64,000 bases of DNA from Pseudomonas mandelii (lineage in GTDB: Bacteria > Pseudomonadota > Gammaproteobacteria > Pseudomonadales > Pseudomonadaceae), in assembly GCF_024138395.1 (NCBI RefSeq), contig NZ_JAMYDU010000024.1:1-64000 (forward strand), in the 5' to 3' direction. The position numbers were made by a program, and so were the translations under genes. Below are positions 24,052 to 32,909 of this stretch, one piece after another. The stretch's first letter is position 1, and each line of letters begins with the position of its first letter. A model generated the notes under the pieces. That model saw only the letters and a program-made list of their open reading frames with translations. It had not been told where the DNA came from and did not search any database.

Positions 24052-24831
24052 ATGCTGATGGTGATTTCCCCCGCCAAGACCCTCGATTACGAAACACCGC
24101 CGGCGACCCAGCGTTTCACTCAGCCGCAATACCTCGATCATTCCCAGGAGCTGATCCTGCAACTGCGCGACCTGACGCCGGCGCAGATCAGCGAGCTGAT
24201 GCACGTCTCCGACAAAATCGGCGGCCTTAATGCCGCGCGTTTCGGCAGCTGGACCCCAGCCTTCACCCCTGACAATGCCAAGCAGGCCTTGCTGGCATTC
24301 AAGGGCGATGTGTACACCGGCCTGAATGCCCAAACGTTCAGCGAAGCCGACTTCGATTACGCCCAGCAGCACTTGCGCATGCTCTCCGGCCTGTATGGCC
24401 TGCTGCGCCCCTTGGACCTGATGCAGCCCTATCGGCTGGAGATGGGCACCAAACTGGCCAATGCCCGTGGCAAGGACTTGTACGCCTTCTGGGGCACACG
24501 GATCAGCGAATGGCTGAACGAAGCCCTGGCCGATCAAGGCGATGACGTGCTGCTGAACCTGGCTTCCAACGAGTACTTCTCGGCGGTCAAACGCAGTGCC
24601 TTGAACGCACGCATCATCAATACCGAGTTCAAGGATCTGAAAAACGGCCAGTACAAAATCATCAGCTTCTACGCGAAAAAGGCCCGCGGGATGATGAGTC
24701 GCTTCGTCATCGAAGAACGCATCAATGACCCGGTCGCACTCAAGCAGTTCGACGTTCAGGGTTATCGCTACAGCGCCGAACAGTCTAAACCGGACAATCT
24801 GGTGTTCCTGCGCGATCACGCGCCGGAGTAA
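24052..24831 (+). CDS. yaaA: Peroxide stress protein YaaA (DUF328 family)
   Basis: A 259-residue cytoplasmic protein matching YaaA over its full length, with the conserved N-terminus (MLMVISPAKTLDYE) and LRPLDLMQPYRLEMG and LASNEYF segments. In E. coli YaaA limits free intracellular iron and oxidative DNA damage during hydrogen peroxide stress, and is induced by OxyR. AAAGGAGACGACTTC precedes the ATG, so the start is well supported. It is divergent from the deacetylase-like gene and precedes the long alg promoter region. Confidence 0.94.
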   Translation: MLMVISPAKTLDYETPPATQRFTQPQYLDHSQELILQLRDLTPAQISELMHVSDKIGGLNAARFGSWTPAFTPDNAKQALLAFKGDVYTGLNAQTFSEADFDYAQQHLRMLSGLYGLLRPLDLMQPYRLEMGTKLANARGKDLYAFWGTRISEWLNEALADQGDDVLLNLASNEYFSAVKRSALNARIINTEFKDLKNGQYKIISFYAKKARGMMSRFVIEERINDPVALKQFDVQGYRYSAEQSKPDNLVFLRDHAPE

Positions 24832-25652
24832 AAGAGCCTGCACTCAATCAGCGCACGACATCGATAACTTCGTCGTGCGCCACTTCCCTTGTTCCTCAAA
24901 AATCCCCCGCCTTTTCGTCGCCTTGTTGACGCCAAAAAACCAGCACTTCATTTTCTAACTTTTGTTTCACTCGACAGCTAGCAAATTTTTCGGTAGTGGC
25001 ACTGAAAATTTTTATTCGTAGTGGCAAAAAAATATCCTGAGCAACAATAAGCCCATATATAAAGGGCGAAACGGCAAGTGCTATCACTATGAAAGCAGTG
25101 CCATCTTTTTCAATATTTCAAGAAATTTCAGCATTCGCGATGGGCGGACAGGAACTATGTCCAAATGCGCCGCTCATACCACCGGTAACGATTCTCTCGG
25201 TGATTGTGCGAGATAACTTACACAGACAAGAGATTCATGTAGCGAAGTTGTCATACATACTTGGGCTTACTGATCGCTTATTTGGGCAACACATGAAGGA
25301 CAGGAGATAAAGCAGCATTTGTATCCCCTACAAGGCCACGGCTGCGCCCCTATAAACGTGCTCACCTGAGCACCCAACCGCTTGATCTACGGGCTTTCGG
25401 GCCTGGCATTGAGCGCGCAAGACCTTTGCACGGAAGTCTTCAGAAAAGAGGATCGGCTGCATAACAGGGCACGTCATAACAATAAGGCCTGGCTGCGCAC
25501 ATCTTGAGTGCACTTATTTAGACACTCGGAACTTAGTATGCCTGCACACGGCATTGTGGCGCCTTTAAGTCGCACTTGCGAGTGCACTATGACCGCTGAA
25601 CACCATTAACTCCGGCCATGTAATGGCTTGAATAAATACAGAGGTAATTGCG
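24832..25652. other. Long AT-rich regulatory region upstream of the alginate operon
   Basis: This 820-base gap is clearly less GC-rich than its surroundings. It holds short frames without coding features, a pair of direct repeats (gtagtggca near 24995 and 25018), and a candidate AlgU promoter near its right end. In P. aeruginosa the equivalent region binds AlgR, AmrZ and IHF far upstream of algD. I could not identify such sites here by eye. Confidence 0.6.
25528..25556 (+). promoter_or_regulatory. Candidate AlgU (sigma-22) promoter of algD
   Basis: GGAACTT at 25528-25534 matches the -35 element of AlgU-dependent promoters. The expected TCTGA-like -10 element is not well conserved at the right distance (gcatt or cattg lies there). 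Transcription from here would give a leader of about 95 bases before algD. The -35 match and position are the only support. Confidence 0.4.
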
Positions 25653-26969
25653 ATGCGCATCAGCATATTTGGTTTGGGTTACGTCGGCGCAGTATGTGCC
25701 GGTTGCCTGTCTGCACGGGGCCATGACGTCGTTGGCGTCGATGTTGCCAAAGACAAAATCGATATGATCAACGCCGGCCGTTCGCCGATCGTTGAACCGG
25801 GTTTGGGCGAACTTCTGAAGAAGGGTATCGAGACGGGCAAATTGCGCGGCACGACCAACTTCGCCGAAGCGATTCGCGACACCGACCTGTCGATGATCTG
25901 CGTCGGTACGCCGAGCAAGAAGAACGGCGATCTGGAACTGAACTACATCGAAGCCGTGTGCCGCGAGATCGGTTTTGTCCTGCGTGACAAGACCACCCGC
26001 CACACCATCGTGGTTCGCAGTACCGTCCTGCCGGGCACCGTGGCAAACGTGGTGATCCCGATCCTCGAAGACTGCTCCGGCAAAAAAGCCGGTATCGATT
26101 TCGGCGTAGCGGTCAACCCTGAGTTCCTGCGTGAAAGCACCGCGATCGCCGATTACGATCTGCCGCCAATGACCGTTATCGGCGAGTTCGACAAGGCTTC
26201 GGGTGACGTTCTGCAGTCGCTGTATGAAGAACTGGACGCGCCGATCATCCGCAAGGACATCGCCGTTGCCGAGATGATCAAGTACACCTGCAACGTGTGG
26301 CACGCCACCAAGGTGACCTTCGCCAACGAGATCGGCAACATCGCCAAGGCCGTCGGTGTCGATGGTCGCGAAGTGATGGAAGTGGTCTGCCAGGACAAGA
26401 CACTGAACCTGTCCCAGTACTACATGCGCCCAGGCTTTGCGTTCGGCGGCTCTTGCCTGCCTAAAGACGTCCGCGCCCTGACCTACCGCGCCGGTTCCCT
26501 GGACGTGGAAGCACCACTGCTCAACTCGCTGATGCGCAGTAATGAGTCCCAGGTGCAGAACGCGTTCGACATCGTCTCCAGCCACGACAAGCGCAAAGTC
26601 GCCCTGCTGGGTCTGAGCTTCAAGGCCGGCACCGATGACCTGCGCGAAAGCCCACTGGTTGATCTGGCGGAAATGCTGATCGGCAAGGGTTACGACCTGA
26701 GCATCTACGACAGCAACGTCGAATACGCCCGTGTCCACGGTGCGAACAAGGATTACATCGAGTCGAAGATCCCTCACGTCTCGTCCTTGCTCAACTCCGA
26801 CTTCGACGATGTGATCGCAAACTCCGACGTGATCATCCTCGGCAACCGTGACGAGAAATTCCGCGCCCTGGCGCTGGAAGCTCCACACGGCAAGCAAGTG
26901 GTCGATCTGGTTGGCTTCATGTCTCAAGCCACCAGCGTCAGCAAGCGCACCGAAGGTATCTGCTGGTAA
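25653..26969 (+). CDS. algD: GDP-mannose 6-dehydrogenase
   Basis: A 438-residue enzyme that oxidises GDP-mannose to GDP-mannuronic acid, the committed step of alginate synthesis. It has an N-terminal Rossmann fold (IFGLGYVG, residues 5-12), the catalytic Cys268 in GGSCLPKD, and the C-terminal UDP/GDP-binding domain (LGLSFKAGTDDLRESP). Length and catalytic residue position match the P. aeruginosa enzyme. An AGAGG ribosome-binding site lies about eight bases before the ATG. It is the first gene of the 12-gene alg operon and is separated from alg8 by a REPIN. Confidence 0.97.
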   Translation: MRISIFGLGYVGAVCAGCLSARGHDVVGVDVAKDKIDMINAGRSPIVEPGLGELLKKGIETGKLRGTTNFAEAIRDTDLSMICVGTPSKKNGDLELNYIEAVCREIGFVLRDKTTRHTIVVRSTVLPGTVANVVIPILEDCSGKKAGIDFGVAVNPEFLRESTAIADYDLPPMTVIGEFDKASGDVLQSLYEELDAPIIRKDIAVAEMIKYTCNVWHATKVTFANEIGNIAKAVGVDGREVMEVVCQDKTLNLSQYYMRPGFAFGGSCLPKDVRALTYRAGSLDVEAPLLNSLMRSNESQVQNAFDIVSSHDKRKVALLGLSFKAGTDDLRESPLVDLAEMLIGKGYDLSIYDSNVEYARVHGANKDYIESKIPHVSSLLNSDFDDVIANSDVIILGNRDEKFRALALEAPHGKQVVDLVGFMSQATSVSKRTEGICW

Positions 26970-26974
26970 CACGC

Positions 26975-27084
26975 CTGTAGGAGCTGTCGAGTGAAACGAG
27001 GCTGCGATCTTTCCTGGGGCACTTGAGTCCTGAGTGAACCCAAAGACAAAGATCAAAAGATCGCAGCCTGCGGCAGCTCCTACC
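26975..27084. repeat. REPIN between algD and alg8
   Basis: An inverted REP pair of the gtaggagctgccgaagg class with slightly diverged arms. It would form a hairpin in the alg mRNA between the first gene and the polymerase gene, so it could stabilise the upstream algD message or reduce readthrough. Confidence 0.8.
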
Positions 27085-27191
27085 GGGATTTCTGGCGTCA
27101 TCCAGAGCGGGTGTCGCCAGTTTTCACAGGCCTGCCTTAACCCCATCGGGCCACCCCACAGGCTCGCCCGAGATCGAGACGGATGCAGATT

Positions 27192-28673
27192 ATGCACAGG
27201 CTAAAGCACGGCCTACTTCAGGCCGCCGGTTGGCTGTTTTACCTAAGTTTACTGATGGGCATCGCCATGGCGCTGCCTGCGTCCACGTTCGACTCCGAGT
27301 CGAAGGACTTCATCTTCCTGATCGGTATCGTCGGTATTTGGCGCTACTCGATGGGTGCCACGCACTTTCTGCGCGGCATGCTGTTTCTGTACGTGGTCTA
27401 CCCGCACCTGCGGCGCAAAGTGCGCAAGCTGGGCAAAGCGGCAGACCCGTCCCATGTATTTCTGATGGTCACCAGTTTCCGTATCGACGCCCTGACCACC
27501 GCTCAGGTCTACAGCTCGGTAATCCGCGAGGCCATCGACTGCGAACTGCCGACCACCGTAGTCTGCTCCATCGTCGAAATGTCCGATGAGCTGCTGGTCA
27601 AGAGCCTCTGGAAACGCATGAACCCACCGCCACGGGTCAAGCTCGACTTCGTGCGCATTCCCGGCACCGGCAAACGCGATGGCCTGGCCTACGGTTTCCG
27701 CGCCATCTCGCGCCACCTGCCGGACGACCGCGCCGTGGTTGCCGTGATCGATGGCGATACCGTGCTGGCCGAAGGCGTCGTGCTCAAGACCGTGCCGTGG
27801 TTCCAGCTGTTCGGCAATGTCGGCGGCCTGACCACCAACGAGTTCTGCGAAGTGCGCGGCGGCTACATCATGAGCGAATGGCACAAACTGCGATTCGCCC
27901 AACGCCACATCAACATGTGCTCCATGGCCTTGTCCAAGCGCGTGTTGACCATGACCGGCCGGATGTCGGTATTCCGCGCCACCGTGGTCACCAACCCGGA
28001 CTTCATCGCTGACGTGGAAAGCGACTCGTTGCAGCACTGGCGCCTGGGCCGCTTCAAGTTCCTGACCGGTGACGACAAGTCGAGCTGGTTCAGCCTGATG
28101 CGTCTGGGCTACGACACGTTCTACGTGCCGGATGCCGCGATCCATACCGTGGAACACCCGCCGGAAAAGAGCTTCATCAAGGCCAGCCGCAAACTGATGT
28201 TCCGCTGGTACGGCAACAACCTGCGGCAGAACTCCCGCGCCCTGGGCTTGGGGATGAAACGTCTCGGCCTGTTCACTTCGGTGGTGCTGTTCGATCAGCG
28301 TGTATCGATGTGGACGTCCTTGCTGGGCCTGACCGTGGCAATCCTCGCCACCTTCAAGTACGGAAGCGCGTTCATCCTGGTTTACCTGCTGTGGATCGGC
28401 ATCACCCGCCTGATCCTGACCGTGCTGCTGTCCTGCTCCGGTCACCGGATCGGCCCGGCTTACCCGGCGATTCTCTATTACAACCAGATCGTCGGCGCGC
28501 TGGTGAAGATCTACGTGTTCTTCCGCCTCGATCAACAGTCCTGGACTCGCCAGCCCACTTCTCTGACCCGTGATCTCGCCAGCTTTCAACGTTGGTTCAA
28601 CACTTGGTCGTCTCGGACCATGACCTTCTCCGCCGGCAGCATTTTTGTCGCCGTGCTGCTGCTGATGGTCTGA
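27192..28673 (+). CDS. alg8: Alginate polymerase (glycosyltransferase) Alg8
   Basis: A 493-residue inner-membrane family 2 glycosyltransferase that polymerises mannuronate from GDP-mannuronic acid. Membrane helices flank the catalytic domain (two near the N-terminus, several after residue 375). Catalytic motifs include VAVIDGDT near residue 190, the DVESDSLQHWRLG segment near 272, and the RxxRW-type motif KLMFRWYGNN near 335. I prefer the ATG at 27192, because GAGACGGA lies about eight bases upstream; an ATG at 27183 is too close to that site. It works with the c-di-GMP receptor Alg44. Confidence 0.95.
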   Translation: MHRLKHGLLQAAGWLFYLSLLMGIAMALPASTFDSESKDFIFLIGIVGIWRYSMGATHFLRGMLFLYVVYPHLRRKVRKLGKAADPSHVFLMVTSFRIDALTTAQVYSSVIREAIDCELPTTVVCSIVEMSDELLVKSLWKRMNPPPRVKLDFVRIPGTGKRDGLAYGFRAISRHLPDDRAVVAVIDGDTVLAEGVVLKTVPWFQLFGNVGGLTTNEFCEVRGGYIMSEWHKLRFAQRHINMCSMALSKRVLTMTGRMSVFRATVVTNPDFIADVESDSLQHWRLGRFKFLTGDDKSSWFSLMRLGYDTFYVPDAAIHTVEHPPEKSFIKASRKLMFRWYGNNLRQNSRALGLGMKRLGLFTSVVLFDQRVSMWTSLLGLTVAILATFKYGSAFILVYLLWIGITRLILTVLLSCSGHRIGPAYPAILYYNQIVGALVKIYVFFRLDQQSWTRQPTSLTRDLASFQRWFNTWSSRTMTFSAGSIFVAVLLLMV

Positions 28674-28708
28674 CCGAACTCGCCTGAATTAACTAGGAAA
28701 TCGCCCAT

Positions 28709-29878
28709 ATGAATACCGCCGTCAACTCCAACGTAGTGCACGAATCCGAAGCCCAGCGCCAACACGCTCGCGTGAAAATCCCGGCCAAGCTGCGTTTCTT
28801 CGGTCCAGACCGGACTCCGGTTGAAGCCCGACTCATCGACCTTTCCGCTGGCGGCCTGGCGTTCAACGCCGGTCAGCTGCCGCTGAAAGTCGGCGATGTG
28901 CACAAGGCCCGCCTGCAATTCGTGATCGATAACCTCGGCCTGGCCATGGACGTGGAATTGCAAATCCGTTCCGTCGATCGCCAGACCGGTCGCACCGGTT
29001 GCCAGTTCCAGAACCTGGAACCCCGGGACATTTCCACCCTGCGCCACCTGATCACCTCGCACCTGGCCGGCGACATCGTCAGCGTGGGTGAAATGCTGGC
29101 GACCCTGCAGCGCGACAACTTCACCAAGGCGCGCAAGGACAAGGACGGCGGTCACGGCATGACGCCGCTCGGCCGTCTGAAAGCGGTGACCTTCAGCGCC
29201 GGTATCTTCGTGGTCGGCCTGGTGGCGTTCGGTTTCATTTTCAAATCGGTGTACGGCATGTACTTCGTCAGCCACGCCCAGGCCGGTCTGGTCAGTGTGC
29301 AGGGGATGAACATCACCATGCCGCGCGACGGCACCGTGCAGAGCCTGATCAAGGCTGACGGCGTCGCCGCCAAAGGCGCCCCATTGGCGACCTTCAGCAC
29401 CAGCATGCTCGACGTACTCAAGGGCCATCTGGACGAAGGTCAGCTGCAACCGTCCAAGGTTGAAGAACTGTTCGGCAAGCAAATGACCGGCACCCTGACA
29501 TCGCCGTGCGATTGCACCGTGGCTCAGCAATTGGTGGCTAACGGTCAGTACGCCAGCAAAGGCGATGTGATCTTCCAACTGGTGCCGCGCAACACCGAAG
29601 CCAACGTTGAAGCACGCTTCTCCTATCGCCAGTTCGGCGACGTGCGTCCAGGCACCACCGTCAGCTTCCAGATCGCCGGCGAAGACCAAACCCGTACCGG
29701 CAAGATCGTCAGCAGCACCAGCCTGAAAAGCGCCGACCTGTCATCCGACATCCGCGTGCAGATCAAACCTGACGAGCCGCTGGACAGCGCCTTCGCCGGT
29801 CGTCCGGTGGAAGTGAACAGCACTCGTGGCCCGAACCTGAACTGGCTGATCAACAAAGCCATGGCCGCCGGTCTTTAA
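28709..29878 (+). CDS. alg44: Alginate co-polymerase Alg44 with PilZ c-di-GMP receptor domain
   Basis: A 389-residue protein. The cytoplasmic PilZ domain (residues 16-120) has the c-di-GMP-binding RxxxR motif (Arg17, Arg21) and DLSAGG beginning at Asp44. One membrane helix follows near residues 160-185. The periplasmic part is a membrane-fusion-like domain that may link polymerisation to the export conduit. Binding of c-di-GMP to Alg44 is needed for alginate polymerisation in P. aeruginosa, and all key residues are retained here. A TAGGAAAT ribosome-binding site precedes the ATG. Confidence 0.95.
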   Translation: MNTAVNSNVVHESEAQRQHARVKIPAKLRFFGPDRTPVEARLIDLSAGGLAFNAGQLPLKVGDVHKARLQFVIDNLGLAMDVELQIRSVDRQTGRTGCQFQNLEPRDISTLRHLITSHLAGDIVSVGEMLATLQRDNFTKARKDKDGGHGMTPLGRLKAVTFSAGIFVVGLVAFGFIFKSVYGMYFVSHAQAGLVSVQGMNITMPRDGTVQSLIKADGVAAKGAPLATFSTSMLDVLKGHLDEGQLQPSKVEELFGKQMTGTLTSPCDCTVAQQLVANGQYASKGDVIFQLVPRNTEANVEARFSYRQFGDVRPGTTVSFQIAGEDQTRTGKIVSSTSLKSADLSSDIRVQIKPDEPLDSAFAGRPVEVNSTRGPNLNWLINKAMAAGL

Positions 29879-29887
29879 ACAGAGGAC

Positions 29888-31399
29888 ATGCCCGTGACCC
29901 TATTCAGTCTCCTGAAAACACCGCGAACCCTGTGGGAGCGGGCTTGCCCGCGATTGGAACAACGCGGTCTTTCTGAAGTACCGAGTCGCCTGAATCGCGG
30001 GCAAGCCCGCTCCCACAGTGGTTATGTGGTGTGCTCACTCGCGCTGGCCGTGAGCCTGGCCGGTTGCGCCGGCCTGCCCGACCAGCGTCTGGCCAATGAA
30101 GCCCTCAAGCGCGGCGACACCGCGCTCGCGGCGCAGAACTACCAGCAACTGGCAGACCTGGGTTATAGCGAAGCTCAGGTTGGCCTGGCCGATCTGCAGG
30201 TCGACAGCCGCGACCCGGCGCAGGTCAAAAAGGCCGAGGCGACTTACCGCGCCGCAGCTAGCGTCTCGCCGCGGGCTCAGGCTCGCCTGGGTCGTCTGCT
30301 GGTGGCCAAACCCGGCGCCACCGAAGCCGAACACCACGAAGCCGAAGCACTGTTGAAGAAAGCCGCGGCCAATGGCGAAGGCAACACCCTGATCCCGTTG
30401 GCGATGCTGTACCTGCAATACCCGCACAATTTCCCGAACGTCAACGCACAGCAGCAGATCAGCCAATGGCGCACCGAAGGCAAACCGGAAGCGGGTCTGG
30501 CGCAAGTGCTGCTCTATCGCACCCAGGGCACGTACGACCAGCACCTGGATGACGTGGAGAAAGTCTGCAAAGCGGCGTTGAACACCACCGACATCTGCTA
30601 CGTCGAACTGGCCACGGTCTATCAGAAACGCGGCCAGCCAGAGCAACAGGCCGAACTGATCAAGCAGATGCAAGCCGCTCAAAGCCGTGGCGCCGTCTCT
30701 GCGCAACGGGTGGACAGCGTGGCCCGCGTGCTGGCCGATGCGAGCCTGGGCAAGACCGACGAGAAAACCGCTCAGTCGCTGCTCGAAGGCATTGCACCTG
30801 GCTACCCGGCATCCTGGGTCAGCCTGGCACAACTGCTCTACGACTTCCCTGAACTGGGCGACGTCGACACGATGATGAAGTACCTGGACAACGGCCGCGC
30901 TGCCGACCAGCCCCGCGCCGAACTGTTGCTGGGCAAGCTCTACTTCGAAGGAAAAATGGTGCCGGCCGACGCCAAGGTCGCCGAAGAGCACTTCAAGAAA
31001 GCCGTTGGCCGTGAAGTCGCCGCCGATTACTACCTCGGCCAGATTTACCGTCGTGGTTACCTGGGCAAGGTCTATCCGCAGAAAGCCCTGGATCACCTGC
31101 TGACCGCTGCGCGTAACGGCCAGAACAGCGCCGACTTCGCCATTGCCCAACTGTTCTCCCAAGGAAAGGGCACCCGGCCCGACCCGGTCAACGCTTATGT
31201 CTTCAGCCAATTGGCGAAGGCTCAAAACACCCCACAAGCCAATGAGCTTGCGCAAACCATCGAAGCGCAACTGCCGCCTGACCGGCTGGCCGAGGCCCAA
31301 CGCCTGCTGAAACAAGAGCAGGCCATTCGTAGTGCCGTGAGTCCGGACACGCTGGAACTGCACGCCCTGCAAGAAGAAGACGGCGAGGAATCCCTATGA
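29888..31399 (+). CDS. algK: Alginate secretion lipoprotein AlgK with a REPIN-encoded N-terminal insert
   Basis: A 503-residue outer-membrane lipoprotein built of TPR/Sel1-like repeats. It helps localise the AlgE porin and links it to the periplasmic complex. The lipobox is SLAGC, with Cys60. Residues 15-44 are translated from a REPIN inserted at the start of the gene, so the region before the lipoprotein signal is about 45 residues instead of about 15. The REPIN is in frame and has no stop. A good ribosome-binding site (AGAGGAC) precedes the ATG at 29888, and GTG codons near 30027 are the only alternative starts. Whether the long N-terminus still directs export is unknown. Confidence 0.93.
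   Translation: MPVTLFSLLKTPRTLWERACPRLEQRGLSEVPSRLNRGQARSHSGYVVCSLALAVSLAGCAGLPDQRLANEALKRGDTALAAQNYQQLADLGYSEAQVGLADLQVDSRDPAQVKKAEATYRAAASVSPRAQARLGRLLVAKPGATEAEHHEAEALLKKAAANGEGNTLIPLAMLYLQYPHNFPNVNAQQQISQWRTEGKPEAGLAQVLLYRTQGTYDQHLDDVEKVCKAALNTTDICYVELATVYQKRGQPEQQAELIKQMQAAQSRGAVSAQRVDSVARVLADASLGKTDEKTAQSLLEGIAPGYPASWVSLAQLLYDFPELGDVDTMMKYLDNGRAADQPRAELLLGKLYFEGKMVPADAKVAEEHFKKAVGREVAADYYLGQIYRRGYLGKVYPQKALDHLLTAARNGQNSADFAIAQLFSQGKGTRPDPVNAYVFSQLAKAQNTPQANELAQTIEAQLPPDRLAEAQRLLKQEQAIRSAVSPDTLELHALQEEDGEESL
29930..30018. repeat. REPIN inside the algK coding sequence
   Basis: An inverted REP pair (tgtgggagcgggcttgcccg and its complement) about 89 bases long. The core 29931-30017 is 87 bases, a multiple of three. 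It is open in the algK frame and encodes residues 15-44. It lies between the translation start and the lipoprotein signal core. Confidence 0.9.
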
Positions 31400-32883
31400 A
31401 GCTCAATCCATTCGTGAAGGCCGGTGTTGGCCTGACATTCGCCCTGCTGTGGTCGTGCCCGACCCTGGCTGCCCTGACCGAAGACAAGAACTTTGGCCTC
31501 GAAGTCAAAGTTACCGGCCAGTCCGAAGACGACCGTGACTTGGGCACTGCCAGCGGCGGCGACGTTTCCGGCGTCGGTCTCGACCTGCGTCCATGGGTAT
31601 ACGGCGAAAGCGGCGCGTGGAGCGCCTACGCCATGGGCCAGGCCGTGACGTCCACCGACATTATCGAAACGGACACCCTGCAACAGTCCGACAGCGACGG
31701 TACCCAGACCACCGACAATGGTGATCGCAAAACCAAGAAGAACTACCTGGCGATGCGTGAGTTCTGGGTCGGCTACAGCGGCCTCACGCCCTACCCTGGC
31801 GAGATCCTCAAGCTCGGTCGCCAACGCCTGCGCAACGACGACGGCCAATGGCGCGACACCAACATCGAAGCCCTCAACTGGACCTTCGACACCACCCTGT
31901 TGCGCGCCAACGTCGGTATCGCCGAACGCTTCAGCGAATACCGCACCGACTTGAAAGAGCTGGCACCCAAAGACGAAGATCGCCTGCACGTTTTCGGCGA
32001 CGTGGCCACTCAATGGTCGCCGGGTAACTGGGTCGGCATTCGCGGTCATCACACCCACGATGACGGCAAGCTCGACTATCCGGAGCCGGGCGTGGCCGGC
32101 GATTCGCTGGACAAAAAACAGAACGGCGACATCAGTTGGCTCGGCCTCACCGCCGACAGCGACGCCTACAACTGGCGCAACACCAACACCGTCAACTACT
32201 GGGGCAGCATCACCGGCATGAGCGGCGACACCGACACGGTCAACCCGCTGAACGCCGATGGCACGCGCCCGACCGAAGCCAAACGCGGTGAAGACCTCAA
32301 TGGCTGGGCCACCGATATCGGCCTGCGTTTGCGCCTTGATCCGCAGTGGCAAGTCGGTGCGGCGTATGCCCGTGCCAGCGCCGAGTACGAACAGACCGGC
32401 CTGGAAAGCAATCGCTCGAACTACACCGGTACACGCTCGCGGGTTCACCGTTTCGGCGAAGCGTTCCGTGGCGAAATGAACAACATGCAGACCGCTACCC
32501 TGTTCGGCTCGTGGATGCTCAACGACGAATACGACGCCAGTCTGATCTACCACAAGTTCTGGCGTGTCGACGGCAACAAGCCGGTGGGCAGCAATGGCAT
32601 CAACGCCGTCGAAAACAACACCGACGACGTGACCGGCGCGATCCTCTCCAGCACCTCCCTGCCGCTGGAAGATGGCAACAAAGACCTCGGTCAGGAAATG
32701 GACCTGGTGGTCACCAAATACTTCAAGCAAGGCCTGCTGCCGGCGTCGTTGAGCCAGTCGATCGATGAGCCTTCGGCACTGGTGCGGTTCCGTGGCGGTG
32801 TGTTCAAGCCTGGCGATGCGTATGGCAAAGAAGTCGACTCGTACATGCACCGCGCGTTTGTCGACGTGGTCTGGCGCTTCTGA
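31396..32883 (+). CDS. algE: Alginate outer-membrane export porin AlgE
   Basis: A 495-residue protein with a signal peptide (about residues 1-26, cleaved after PTLA) and a beta-barrel sequence rich in alternating aromatic strands, ending in a terminal aromatic residue (VDVVWRF). The P. aeruginosa homologue is an 18-stranded, positively lined barrel that exports alginate. The ATG overlaps the algK stop (ATGA), as expected for partner proteins. Confidence 0.95.
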   Translation: MKLNPFVKAGVGLTFALLWSCPTLAALTEDKNFGLEVKVTGQSEDDRDLGTASGGDVSGVGLDLRPWVYGESGAWSAYAMGQAVTSTDIIETDTLQQSDSDGTQTTDNGDRKTKKNYLAMREFWVGYSGLTPYPGEILKLGRQRLRNDDGQWRDTNIEALNWTFDTTLLRANVGIAERFSEYRTDLKELAPKDEDRLHVFGDVATQWSPGNWVGIRGHHTHDDGKLDYPEPGVAGDSLDKKQNGDISWLGLTADSDAYNWRNTNTVNYWGSITGMSGDTDTVNPLNADGTRPTEAKRGEDLNGWATDIGLRLRLDPQWQVGAAYARASAEYEQTGLESNRSNYTGTRSRVHRFGEAFRGEMNNMQTATLFGSWMLNDEYDASLIYHKFWRVDGNKPVGSNGINAVENNTDDVTGAILSSTSLPLEDGNKDLGQEMDLVVTKYFKQGLLPASLSQSIDEPSALVRFRGGVFKPGDAYGKEVDSYMHRAFVDVVWRF

Positions 32884-32909
32884 TGCAAACCGCGAAGGGA
32901 GTGCCCGAC

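Noticed and set aside
25587..27197. Long minus-strand open frame (536 codons) opposite algD
   Set aside because: It mirrors the highly GC-biased algD codons and shows no protein-family features; algD itself is certain.
31222..32850. Minus-strand open frame (542 codons) opposite algE
   Set aside because: No domain features and fully overlaps a certain gene; treated as a frame shadow.
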